NCBI GenBank assembly: GCA_002436765.1
Contig: DJNI01000077.1
Location: 34,104 to 47,574, forward strand
Source of the DNA: Clostridiales bacterium UBA6468
GTDB taxonomy: Bacteria; Bacillota; Clostridia; Oscillospirales; Oscillospiraceae
DNA: 13,471 nucleotides
Direction of reading: 5' to 3'
In this document: piece after piece, positions 1 through 6,265 of the stretch
How the letters are laid out: every line of letters starts with the position of its first letter
Position numbering within the stretch: the stretch's first letter is position 1
The notes under the pieces: generated by a model
What the model was told of the DNA's origin: nothing
What the model saw: only the letters and a program-made list of their open reading frames with translations
The model's database searches: none
Translations under genes and position numbers: made by a program

Positions 1-1
1 C

Positions 2-223
2 CCCGCCATGTACAACGCCTTCACCTACGGCGCACCCCCCCACGCGGGCGCCGCTCCCGGTGTTGACCGTCTCATTATGCTGCTCACCGGCGAAGAGTCC
101 ATCCGGGAGGTCATCACCTTCCCCATGAACAAGAACGCCCAGGATCTGATGATGGGCGCGCCCACCACCGTGGACAAGAGCCAGCTGGACGCCGTTCACA
201 TCGCGGTGCTGGAAGAAGAATAA
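2..223 (+). CDS. aspS: Aspartate--tRNA ligase, C-terminal end (partial)
   Basis: The last 73 codons of an aspartyl-tRNA synthetase, which charges tRNA-Asp with aspartate in the cytoplasm; the 5' part lies outside the window. Visible in the sequence are the class II motif 3 region (GAAPGVDRLIMLLTGEESIR, where the Arg of GVDR contacts ATP) and the family's tail: REVITFP, then NAQDLM, APTTV and a final LHI-like VHIAVLEEE. In bacteria these features set AspRS apart from LysRS and AsnRS. The frame is open from base 2 and stops with TAA at 221-223. A GC-rich hairpin follows directly, so this is the end of a transcription unit. Assignment is confident despite the short fragment. Confidence 0.93.
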   Translation, partial: PAMYNAFTYGAPPHAGAAPGVDRLIMLLTGEESIREVITFPMNKNAQDLMMGAPTTVDKSQLDAVHIAVLEEE

Positions 224-229
224 GCTGCT

Positions 230-268
230 GCGCCCCGCCCTGGTTCCCCGGCGGGGCGCGTATTCTTA
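230..268 (+). terminator. Rho-independent terminator after aspS
   Basis: A perfect 10-bp GC stem (230-239 pairs with 250-259) has a 10-base loop and is followed by the mixed run TATTCTT, with a further T6 tract at 274-279. The T-tract immediately after the stem is imperfect, so termination may be partial. It starts 7 bases after the aspS stop. Confidence 0.65.
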
Positions 269-285
269 CAAAATTTTTTCATTTC

Positions 286-313
286 TGCAACCAACTTCAA
301 AATTTGTCGAGAT
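286..313 (+). promoter_or_regulatory. Putative ECF-type promoter of the sigma factor gene
   Basis: TGCAAC (286-291), a 16-base spacer, then CGAGAT (308-313). This matches the geometry of ECF promoters, which carry an AAC-type -35 and a CG-type -10 about 16 bases apart, and it lies just upstream of a sigma factor gene as expected for autoregulation. No good sigma-A -35/-10 pair competes for the position. The sequence match is seen; recognition by the sigma factor encoded next to it is inferred. Confidence 0.5.
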
Positions 314-341
314 ATTATCTATACAGGAAGGAGTGACGCGC

Positions 342-902
342 ATGGAAGACGAACAGATCGTTACCCTGTACTGGGATCGGGATGAGACCGCCATTCAGGA
401 GACCCAGACCAAATATGACCGCTACCTGACCAAAATCGCCTGCAACATCCTTGCGGACATGGAGGACAGCCGGGAGAGCGTCAACGATACATACCTCGCC
501 GCATGGAATTCCATTCCGCCCCAGCGGCCGTCGGTGCTTTCCGCGTACCTTGCCAAGCTCACCCGGCGCATTTCCATCGACCGCTTCCGCTACCGCACCC
601 GGGACAAGCGGCGGGATTCCCAATATGCCCTGTCCCTGTCAGAGCTGGACGACTGCGTGTCCGGGGGCAATACCACGGAGGAGATCATCAACGTCAGACT
701 GCTGGCCGACACCATCGGCATTTACCTGCGGCTGCAAAGCGAGGAGGCCCGGAACGCCTTCGTCGGGCGGTATTATTTCCTAGACTCGCTGAAGGAGGTC
801 GCGGCCTACTGCGGCATGTCGGAAAGCAAGTGCAAGAGCCTGCTCTACCGCACACGGGTGGGGCTGAAGGAATACCTGGAAAAGGAGGGCTTTTGCGTAT
901 GA
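342..902 (+). CDS. ECF-like RNA polymerase sigma factor (sigma-70 family)
   Basis: A 186-residue sigma factor of the small two-domain type, which redirects RNA polymerase to a limited regulon. Region 2 covers about residues 20-92 (helices ending SIDRFRYRTRDKRR, the -10 recognition and melting segment). A variable acidic linker follows, and region 4 covers about 120-180 with the helix-turn-helix SLKEVAAYCGMSESKCKSLL for -35 binding. The ATG at 342 is chosen because AAGGAG (328-333) lies 8 bases upstream; a GTG at 333 overlaps that Shine-Dalgarno and is less likely. The stop codon overlaps the next start as ATGA, so the downstream membrane protein is translationally coupled and is its likely antagonist. 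The regulon and inducing signal are unknown. Confidence 0.85.
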   Translation: MEDEQIVTLYWDRDETAIQETQTKYDRYLTKIACNILADMEDSRESVNDTYLAAWNSIPPQRPSVLSAYLAKLTRRISIDRFRYRTRDKRRDSQYALSLSELDDCVSGGNTTEEIINVRLLADTIGIYLRLQSEEARNAFVGRYYFLDSLKEVAAYCGMSESKCKSLLYRTRVGLKEYLEKEGFCV

Positions 903-1540
903 CTTCCGAAAAGCTTCATGACGCGCTGAATCTGCTCCCCGCCGATCTGGTCGCCGCCACGGACGCTCTGCGCACCAAACCCAAGAAGCGTCAAGTGCAT
1001 TGGCAGCGCTGGGCGGCAATGGCCGCTTGTCTCGCGGTGATGCTGCTGGCGGGCACCATGTTCTCCTATTTCTTCGGCCACATGGGTTCCTCCAAGACCT
1101 CCGCAGCCGTGGATAAAGCCCCGATGTCCATCGCCGAAGCGGCCGGTCAGAAGAACGCCGCCCCCAATTTTGATACCGTAGAAGAAGCCGCCCCCGCGGA
1201 CGGCGGTCACACCCACGCCCCCGCAGGCGAACCCGAGGTCACCGGCGGCACGGAGAACGGTTACAGCGGCAGCACCTCCGTCACGGTAACGCTGGACAAA
1301 GGCGTCCACACGATCTCCGGCAGCGACGCCGATACGCTGACGGACATTCTGGAGCATCTGGACTATAGCAGCGATGACATTTGCAGCTGCTCCGCAGAGT
1401 TCCTGGTGGAGACCGAGGTCGGCACCGAATACGGAGTGAACCTGACGGAATACTTCGCCCGCTGCAACGCCGGGCAGGCGGCGCTGACGCAAACGCAGGT
1501 AGACGCCATCGGGGAGATCATCAATCGGTTGGGAGAATAA
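899..1540 (+). CDS. Probable membrane-anchored anti-sigma factor
   Basis: A 213-residue, single-pass membrane protein that starts inside the sigma factor's stop codon (ATGA overlap, 899-902). The N-terminal 37 residues are short, basic and presumably cytoplasmic, ending KPKKRQVHWQRW. One transmembrane helix spans about 38-60. An Ala/Pro/Gly-rich linker covers about 63-130, and a small extracytoplasmic domain of about 80 residues ends the protein (starting TVTLDKGVHT, with a CSC at about 161-163). Genes placed like this typically encode the protein that holds the ECF sigma factor at the membrane. No zinc anti-sigma motif (HxxxCxxC) is present, and the cytoplasmic part is unusually short. The role is therefore inferred from position and topology, not from a recognised domain. 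It could also be a sensor lipid-side partner of unknown type. Confidence 0.65.
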   Translation: MTSEKLHDALNLLPADLVAATDALRTKPKKRQVHWQRWAAMAACLAVMLLAGTMFSYFFGHMGSSKTSAAVDKAPMSIAEAAGQKNAAPNFDTVEEAAPADGGHTHAPAGEPEVTGGTENGYSGSTSVTVTLDKGVHTISGSDADTLTDILEHLDYSSDDICSCSAEFLVETEVGTEYGVNLTEYFARCNAGQAALTQTQVDAIGEIINRLGE

Positions 1541-1574
1541 GCCACTTTATTCCCCGAAATATTTCGCTCATTAT

Positions 1575-1604
1575 GTTTAACCTCCGGAAATCCCGGCAAT
1601 AATC
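1575..1604 (+). promoter_or_regulatory. Possible sigma-F-type forespore promoter of the M23 gene
   Basis: GTTTA (1575-1579), exactly 15 bases, then GGCAATAATC (1595-1604). The sigma-F consensus is GYATA, about 15 bases, GGHDAWNHTR, so there is one mismatch in each element. Bacillus spoIIQ is sigma-F dependent, which fits the gene downstream. A weakness is that the start site would fall at the edge of the Shine-Dalgarno GGAGGTG (1611-1617), leaving a very short leader. Confidence 0.4.
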
Positions 1605-1625
1605 AGCCTCGGAGGTGCTTAACAA

Positions 1626-2309
1626 ATGAGCGACAACAAACATGCCGGCCGCGGCGGAAAGGGCTACTACATAGCCCTGATCCTGTGCGCAGCCGCCATC
1701 GGGATCACCAGCTATGTATACTATCGAAACGCCAACCGCGTGGAGGAAGTCTCCATTCAGGAATCCGTGGGAGAGGACATTCTCGTAGGAACCATGGAAT
1801 CGGAGGACGTTCCGGCGCTGGCCACCCAGCCCCAGACCCAGTCCACGACCCCCGCGACCCAGGGTACGACGCCCGCTCCCACCGTGAAGAAGCCGTTCAG
1901 GACCACGTCTCCGGTTTCCGGTGAGGAGATCTCCGCCTACTCCATGGAGGCGCTGAGCTACAACGAGGCCACCCGGGACTGGCGCGTCCACAACGGCGTG
2001 GACATTGCCGCGGAGGCAGGGACGGAGGTCTGCGCCGCCGCGGACGGCGAGGTTTACACCGTCTACGAGGACGATTCCATGGGCTACACCGTGGTCATCC
2101 GCCACGACGGCGGCTACCTCACCCGGTACGCCAGTCTGAGTCAGGACATCCCGGTGAAATCCGGGGACGCGGTGAGCGCCGGGCAGGTCATCGGCTACGT
2201 GGGCGACAGCGCTCTGGTGGAGACCGCCCTTGGCAGCCACATCCATTTCAGCGTCACCCATCAGGACGAACCCATGAACCCGGCGGATTTCCTCGCGCTG
2301 GGCGAATAA
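1626..2309 (+). CDS. spoIIQ: SpoIIQ-like M23/LytM family peptidase
   Basis: A 227-residue membrane-anchored M23 protein. A short cytoplasmic head is followed by one transmembrane helix at about 14-33, a Thr/Pro/Gln-rich linker at about 60-92, and a LytM domain at about 95-222. The zinc-ligand motif HNGVD (H122, D126) and HIH (205-207) are intact. The preceding segment (YSMEALSYN, then DWRVHNGVDI) resembles SpoIIQ of Clostridia, the forespore half of the SpoIIQ-SpoIIIAH channel across the septal space. The usual catalytic His of the YAHL motif is Ser here (YASLS, S170), so hydrolysis may be weak or lost even though zinc could bind. The start is set by GGAGGTG 8 bases upstream. SpoIID, its common neighbour, is not seen, so a general LytM-type hydrolase remains possible. 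Confidence 0.7.
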   Translation: MSDNKHAGRGGKGYYIALILCAAAIGITSYVYYRNANRVEEVSIQESVGEDILVGTMESEDVPALATQPQTQSTTPATQGTTPAPTVKKPFRTTSPVSGEEISAYSMEALSYNEATRDWRVHNGVDIAAEAGTEVCAAADGEVYTVYEDDSMGYTVVIRHDGGYLTRYASLSQDIPVKSGDAVSAGQVIGYVGDSALVETALGSHIHFSVTHQDEPMNPADFLALGE

Positions 2310-2336
2310 CGAACCTTCTTCCTCTTTGAAGCAAAC

Positions 2337-2366
2337 GAGCCGCCGATTACCCGGCGGCTCAACTTT
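2337..2366. terminator. Bidirectional terminator between convergent genes
   Basis: A perfect 9-bp stem (2337-2345 with 2352-2360) has a 6-base loop. On the plus strand it is followed by AACTTTATT, on the minus strand by GTTTGCTT. It sits between the ends of the plus-strand M23 gene (2309) and the minus-strand CPBP protease gene (2365) and probably serves both. Confidence 0.75.
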
Positions 2367-3099
2367 ATTCATGGGTAACCTGTTCTTTTTTCGTCACGCG
2401 GAGGATATACACTGCGTATGCCAGTGAAACCAGGCACAGAAATGCGCTGCCCGCGATGCCGTGCCACTCCGGTGCGCCGCCGTCGTTTGCGAACGCGCTC
2501 AGACTGTTGATCGCGCTGTGGGTGAGGATGCACGGCCAAAGGCTCTTTCCTCTGAGAAAGAGGATCGTAAACAGGAAACCTATGGCGACGGCGTAGCAAA
2601 TCTGCAAGATGGTTTCGGGGATGTCCCGCCCGTTCAGCAGATTCACGATATGGCCGATGCCGAAGGTGACGCTGGAAATGACCACCGCCTGCTTTATGTT
2701 CGTCCTGCACAGGGCTTTGAACAGGAAGCCCCGGAAGATCACTTCCTCCAGAAAACCGACGCACAGCATACTGACAGCGTACAGCGCGGTTTCCACCGGG
2801 GTGTATTTCAGCCCAACGCCCCACCAGAGATTGGTGGATGCCAGCAGCACCAGAGGGATGAAAAACAAATACTGCTTCGCGCTTCCCTCAAGCGGGCAAA
2901 GGCCGTATTTCTCTTTCAGGCCGTTCCCGCGAATCCACAGATACATTGCCAGCACCAACCCGACGCAGACCGGCGCGGTGACGATTTTCGCAATGCCGAT
3001 CGTCTCCGAAACACTGTCGGCAGCGCTCATCAGAACGACGTAAATGCCAATCCATATCAGCGCAAAGCACAGTTCGCTCTTTTCATAAATTTTCCTCAT
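2365..3099 (-). CDS. CPBP family intramembrane glutamic protease (CAAX/Abi type)
   Basis: A 244-residue polytopic membrane protein with about seven or eight hydrophobic segments. The three active-site motifs of the CPBP/ABI (Rce1-like) family are present in order: EEVIFRG (E118, E119, R123), FGIGH (H150) and ILTHSAIN (H194, N198). Family members cleave substrates inside the membrane. In bacteria they are linked to prenyl-type processing, bacteriocin self-immunity or peptide maturation; the substrate here is unknown. The ATG at 3099 is chosen because AAGGAG lies 7 bases upstream; an in-frame ATG at 3120 would place that Shine-Dalgarno inside the gene. The start overlaps the TetR stop by 17 bases, so the two are one operon and the protease is presumably under TetR control. 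No bacteriocin precursor is visible nearby. Confidence 0.88.
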   Translation of the reverse strand: MRKIYEKSELCFALIWIGIYVVLMSAADSVSETIGIAKIVTAPVCVGLVLAMYLWIRGNGLKEKYGLCPLEGSAKQYLFFIPLVLLASTNLWWGVGLKYTPVETALYAVSMLCVGFLEEVIFRGFLFKALCRTNIKQAVVISSVTFGIGHIVNLLNGRDIPETILQICYAVAIGFLFTILFLRGKSLWPCILTHSAINSLSAFANDGGAPEWHGIAGSAFLCLVSLAYAVYILRVTKKEQVTHE

Positions 3100-3658
3100 T
3101 TTCCCTCTCCTTCTCCGCATATACGGCGCCCAGAAATACCTTTTTCAGGGACAATTCCAGTTGGTCTTCTTCCAGCTTCATTTCGTTGTTTGCCAGCAGA
3201 CTGGCATAGCCGTGAACGAAAACGAACAGCGTAGAAAATATCTCTCTGGCCGCGTCCTCCGTCACTCCTGTCTCCTGACGCAGTGCCTGAATAATGGGGT
3301 TCAGCTCCTCCGACGAAACCAGATCGTTCAGGCTGGCTCCCGAAAACGCGCCGGGCTGGAACAGCAGATGGAACAGGTTCCGTTCCTCCGCCGCGAACCG
3401 GACGTACCGCAACCCAATGCCCAGCATTCCGTCGCCCTCCGCGCCCAACAGAAAACGGGTGTGATACGCGTCCGCCCGCTGGTATACGGCTTCTTTGATT
3501 TCCTCCACGGTCGCAAAGTAGTACAGCACCGGCTGCGTGGAGCATTTCAGCCGCCGGGCAATGCCCCGGGCGGTGATCTTGTCCGCTCCCTGAGTTCGCG
3601 CGATCTGGAACGCTTCTTCTACGATCATTTCCTTTGTGATTCTCGCTTTTGGCGGCAT
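3083..3658 (-). CDS. TetR/AcrR family transcriptional regulator
   Basis: A 191-residue one-component repressor. The N-terminal TetR DNA-binding domain occupies about residues 8-55, with the helix-turn-helix ITARGIARRLKCSTQPVLYY and the typical tail of the recognition helix (LYYFATVEEI). The remaining two thirds are a helical ligand and dimer domain. The segment FVFVHGYASLLANN (about 145-158) resembles the C-terminal domain with a WHG motif found in a TetR subfamily. The start is supported by AAAGGAGG (3665-3672), 6 bases upstream. It overlaps the CPBP protease gene and is preceded by a sigma-A promoter embedded in a large palindrome. Repression of its own operon, relieved by a small hydrophobic ligand, is the likely mode; the ligand cannot be read from sequence. 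Confidence 0.9.
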   Translation of the reverse strand: MPPKARITKEMIVEEAFQIARTQGADKITARGIARRLKCSTQPVLYYFATVEEIKEAVYQRADAYHTRFLLGAEGDGMLGIGLRYVRFAAEERNLFHLLFQPGAFSGASLNDLVSSEELNPIIQALRQETGVTEDAAREIFSTLFVFVHGYASLLANNEMKLEEDQLELSLKKVFLGAVYAEKERENEENL

Positions 3659-3674
3659 GGGTGGCCTCCTTTGT

Positions 3675-3719
3675 ATAACTGATATTATATAATATATGTT
3701 ATGTTTCCGAGTTTGTCAA
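3675..3719 (-). promoter_or_regulatory. Sigma-A promoter and palindromic operator of the TetR operon
   Basis: Reading the minus strand, TTGACA (3714-3719), 17 bases, then TATATT (3691-3696). The -10 lies inside a 28-base inverted repeat (3675-3702). Its outer arms ATAAC/GTTAT and its perfect 14-base core ATATTATATAATAT match, with only two mismatched pairs between them. A palindrome over the -10 and start site of a tetR gene is the standard arrangement for autorepression. The core is very AT-rich, so part of its symmetry could be compositional. Confidence 0.75.
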
Positions 3720-3733
3720 GTCTTTCATAGTAC

Positions 3734-3770
3734 AAAAAGCGCACATGTGGGGAAATCCCCTCATGTGCGC
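3734..3770 (-). terminator. Rho-independent terminator after the small membrane protein gene
   Basis: A long stem (3739-3747 with 3762-3770, and GGGG 3749-3752 with CCCC 3757-3760) has one T-T mismatch and a 4-base loop. On the minus strand it runs into TTTTTG (complement of 3733-3738). It lies 15 bases past the stop of the gene at 3786-4076 and shields the TetR promoter from readthrough. A T-rich run on the plus side could also make it work in reverse. Confidence 0.8.
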
Positions 3771-3785
3771 CTTTCGTGTTTATTT

Positions 3786-4076
3786 TTAAGAAGCAAAGGG
3801 AACCAGCGTTCCATCAACATACCCAACAAAGTACATGAGCAGACCCACAACAATCAAGCTGCAAACCCACACCGCGCCGGATACGATTTTGTTCTTCGTC
3901 AGTTTATTCAGGGCCGCAAAATACTTGCTCAGCGGCCAGATCTCCGAAGCAAAGAACAGAATAAACAGCCAATCTGATCTAAACAGAAATGTCATGCAGC
4001 TGAGCGCGTAGCTTATGATAATGTAGTTTACCGATTCAATGGCAACCTCTGTCCATCTTTTTATTCCCGTTTTCAT
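3786..4076 (-). CDS. Small hydrophobic membrane protein of unknown function
   Basis: A 96-residue protein with a short basic head (MKTGIKRWTE). Hydrophobic stretches at about 16-32, 36-56 and 66-87 give two or three membrane passes, with a basic loop (NKLTKNK) between the last two. I do not recognise a family. The ATG at 4076 is preferred because AGGTGA lies 4-5 bases upstream. An in-frame ATG at 4118 would begin inside the hairpin at 4109-4130 and lacks a ribosome binding site. It follows ftsH on the same strand with a weak hairpin between, so it may depend on ftsH readthrough; no convincing promoter of its own is seen. It ends before a strong terminator. Composition and placement fit a real small gene, but coding status rests on the open frame, hydrophobicity and terminator only. 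Confidence 0.6.
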   Translation of the reverse strand: MKTGIKRWTEVAIESVNYIIISYALSCMTFLFRSDWLFILFFASEIWPLSKYFAALNKLTKNKIVSGAVWVCSLIVVGLLMYFVGYVDGTLVPFAS

Positions 4077-4103
4077 TTCATCACCTGATATTCTTATCTG
4101 CTG

Positions 4104-4130
4104 AAACAGCCACGGCAAAATCGCCGTGGC
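4104..4130 (-). terminator. Weak hairpin terminator after ftsH
   Basis: A perfect 8-bp stem (4109-4116 with 4123-4130) has a 6-base loop 12 bases past the ftsH stop. On the minus strand only TGTTTC follows, a poor T-tract, so some readthrough into the small membrane protein gene is likely. Confidence 0.5.
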
Positions 4131-4142
4131 CGTTGACCGTTT

Positions 4143-6053
4143 TTATTCCTCCGTCTTTTCCGCTGCGGGAAGGGTGTTCCTGTCCGCGTTGACGTAGGCC
4201 ATCAGCTCGTCGCCGGTGATGGTCTCCTTCACCAGAAGGAACTCGGAAATTTCGTCCAGCAGTCCCCGGTTCTCCGTCAGGATGCGCTTGGCGTCGGCGT
4301 AGGCCTTCTGCAGAATCTCCATGACCTCCTTGTCCACCTCGGCGGCGGTCTCCTGGGAGCAGTCCATATAGGCCTGACCGTCCAGATACTGGTTCTCCAC
4401 CGAAGCCGTGGACATCAGCCCGAACTTTTCGCTCATGCCGTACTGGGTCACCATGTTCCGCGCCAGCGCGGTCGCCCGCTGGATATCGTTGGCGGCGCCG
4501 GTGGTCTGGACGCCGAACACCACCTGCTCGGCGGCACGTCCGCCCACCAGCGTGCGCAGCTCGGTACGCAGTTCCTCGGCGGTGGACAGGAACTTTTCTT
4601 CCTCGGGCATCTGCATGGTGTAGCCCAGCGCGCCGGAGGTGTGGGGGACAATGGTGATCTTGGACACGGGCTGGGAGTGCTTTTCCAGCGCCGCCACCAG
4701 GGCGTGACCCACCTCGTGATAGGCAACCAGCCGCTTTTCCATGTCGGTCAGAACCGTGTTCTTCTTCTCCGTACCGGCGATGACCGTCTCGAAGGATACC
4801 AGCAGGTCTTCCTGATTCACCGTCTGACGGCCCTTGCGCACGGCCCGGAGGGCGGCCTCGTTGACCAGATTGGCAAGGTCGGCGCCCACCGCGCCGGCGG
4901 TGGCCTGGGCGATCTTCCGCAGATCCACGTCATCGGACAGCTTGATCTTCCGGGTGTGTACCTTCAACGTATCCAGACGTCCCTGGAGGTTGGGCTTATC
5001 CACGATGATCCGGCGGTCGAACCGGCCGGGGCGGAGCAGCGCCTTGTCCAGGATCTCAGGACGGTTGGTGGCCGCCAGGCACACGATGCCCTTGGACGGC
5101 TCGAAGCCGTCGATCTCGCTGAGCAGCTGGTTCAGCGTCTGCTCCTGCTCGGAATTGTTCCCGTAGCGGTTGTCCCGGGCGCGGCCCACGGCGTCGATCT
5201 CGTCAATGAAAATGATGCAGGGCGCGACCTTCGCCGCCTGCTGGAACAGGTCACGGACACGGCTTGCGCCCATGCCCACGAACATCTCCACAAAGTCCGA
5301 ACCGGAAATGGAGAAGAAGGGAACGTTGGCCTCCCCCGCCACGGCCTTGGCCAGCAGGGTCTTGCCGGTGCCGGGGGAACCCACCAGCAGCGCGCCCTTG
5401 GGCAGCTTTGCGCCGATGGCGGTGTACTTCTGGGGATTGTGGAGGAAATCGATGATCTCCTGCAGGGATTCCTTGGCCTCGTCCTGGCCGGCCACGTCCT
5501 TGAAGGTGACGCCGGTCTGCTTTTCCATGTAGACCTTGGCCTTGGACTTTCCGAAGCCGCCCATCATGCCGTCGCCGCCCATGCGCCTGGTGAGCAGATT
5601 CATCACCAGGAACAGCCCGCCGATCATCAGGGCGTAGGACAGGATCATCATGATCAGGGAATTGTCTTCCACGATCTTTTTGTCCACCTTCACGCCCATG
5701 GCGTCCAGCTCCTCGGACAGAGCGATCAGGTCGCCGCCGCCGGGAAGGCCGGTATAGCAGGCCTTCTGCATCGCCGCGGGCTTGCCTGCCTCTTCCTTGG
5801 TCATATAGATAATGCGGTCGGACTGAATTTCCACCTCGGCCAGCTGCCCCGCATCCTTCGCCGCGAGAAAGTCCGAAAAGGAAGTCTGCGTATATTGGCT
5901 CTTGGAGATACTTCCGTAGATCCAGTTGATCAGCAGAACAATCGCCAGCGTGACCAGCAGCGCGGTGCCGATGCTGCCCTTGGGACGATTTCCGCCGGGC
6001 TTCTTCCCGTTGTTGTTATTGTTGTTGGGGGAGTCATTGCGATTAAAGTCCAT
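4143..6053 (-). CDS. ftsH: ATP-dependent zinc metalloprotease FtsH
   Basis: A 636-residue hexameric membrane AAA+ protease that extracts and degrades misfolded membrane proteins and short-lived regulators. In order it has a cytoplasmic head with an Asn run (10-15), TM1 at about 28-47, an extracytoplasmic domain at about 50-130, TM2 at about 132-154, and the AAA+ module: Walker A GSPGTGKT (225-232), pore loop FVG (258-260), Walker B FIDEID (282-287) and the second region of homology ATNRPEILDKALLRPGRFDR. The peptidase domain carries zinc motif HEVGH (446-450) and third ligand D523 (in NDIQRAT). All catalytic residues are present. Small departures are GSPG for the common GPPG and HEVGH for HEAGH. 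Length is normal. AAGGAGG (6061-6067) lies 7 bases before the ATG. It is transcribed divergently from rlmB. Confidence 0.98.
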   Translation of the reverse strand: MDFNRNDSPNNNNNNGKKPGGNRPKGSIGTALLVTLAIVLLINWIYGSISKSQYTQTSFSDFLAAKDAGQLAEVEIQSDRIIYMTKEEAGKPAAMQKACYTGLPGGGDLIALSEELDAMGVKVDKKIVEDNSLIMMILSYALMIGGLFLVMNLLTRRMGGDGMMGGFGKSKAKVYMEKQTGVTFKDVAGQDEAKESLQEIIDFLHNPQKYTAIGAKLPKGALLVGSPGTGKTLLAKAVAGEANVPFFSISGSDFVEMFVGMGASRVRDLFQQAAKVAPCIIFIDEIDAVGRARDNRYGNNSEQEQTLNQLLSEIDGFEPSKGIVCLAATNRPEILDKALLRPGRFDRRIIVDKPNLQGRLDTLKVHTRKIKLSDDVDLRKIAQATAGAVGADLANLVNEAALRAVRKGRQTVNQEDLLVSFETVIAGTEKKNTVLTDMEKRLVAYHEVGHALVAALEKHSQPVSKITIVPHTSGALGYTMQMPEEEKFLSTAEELRTELRTLVGGRAAEQVVFGVQTTGAANDIQRATALARNMVTQYGMSEKFGLMSTASVENQYLDGQAYMDCSQETAAEVDKEVMEILQKAYADAKRILTENRGLLDEISEFLLVKETITGDELMAYVNADRNTLPAAEKTEE

Positions 6054-6082
6054 TCCCTCGCCTCCTTCGTTACAGTGGAGCT

Positions 6083-6111
6083 ATCATAACACATTTTTCC
6101 GTGGTAGGCAA
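6083..6111 (-). promoter_or_regulatory. Sigma-A promoter of ftsH
   Basis: On the minus strand, TTGCCT (6106-6111; 4 of 6 consensus), 17 bases, then TATGAT (6083-6088; 5 of 6). It lies about 30 bases upstream of the ftsH start, with the Shine-Dalgarno at 6061-6067. No CIRCE or CtsR-type heat-shock operator is visible nearby. Confidence 0.7.
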
Positions 6112-6196
6112 TCGGCGATTCCCCTTCGTGCGGTAAATTTTCTGTTAATTTCCGCCGGAAACAGCCGTTTCTCCCGCCCTCGGTGAAAAATAAGAG

Positions 6197-6225
6197 TTGT
6201 GAAACGGGAGGAAATCTGATATAAT
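6197..6225 (+). promoter_or_regulatory. Sigma-A promoter of rlmB and the downstream gene
   Basis: TTGTGA (6197-6202; 4 of 6), 17 bases, then a perfect TATAAT (6220-6225), about 40 bases upstream of the rlmB start. It faces away from the ftsH promoter about 85 bases to the left. It probably drives both rlmB and the membrane protein at 7105, since no promoter is seen in their 32-base gap. Confidence 0.75.
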
Positions 6226-6265
6226 AGTACGGCTTGTATCTTTCCCAGGAAAGGAATTTGGATTT

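Noticed and set aside
503..898. Upstream extension of the anti-sigma frame into the sigma factor gene
   Set aside because: The extension is read in another frame of the sigma gene and looks non-coding (Pro/Arg/His-rich). The ATGA coupling gives a natural start at 899.
1861..1900. Repeat tract in the Thr/Pro linker of the M23 gene
   Set aside because: The ACC/CCC/ACG codons reflect low-complexity linker residues; no regular DNA repeat unit is conserved.
3100..3120. Earlier ATG at 3120 for the CPBP protease
   Set aside because: The AAGGAG that serves the start at 3099 lies inside this extension, and 3120 has no good Shine-Dalgarno of its own.
4641..6089. Long open frame on the plus strand opposite ftsH
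   Set aside because: ftsH on the minus strand is certain. The plus-strand frame lacks a ribosome binding site and gives a His/Gly/Leu-rich low-sense protein, the usual shadow in GC-rich coding DNA.
6054..6265. Heat-shock operator (CIRCE or CtsR box) between ftsH and rlmB
   Set aside because: No TTAGCACTC/GAGTGCTAA pair or tandem CtsR heptamers are present; only plain sigma-A promoter elements are seen.
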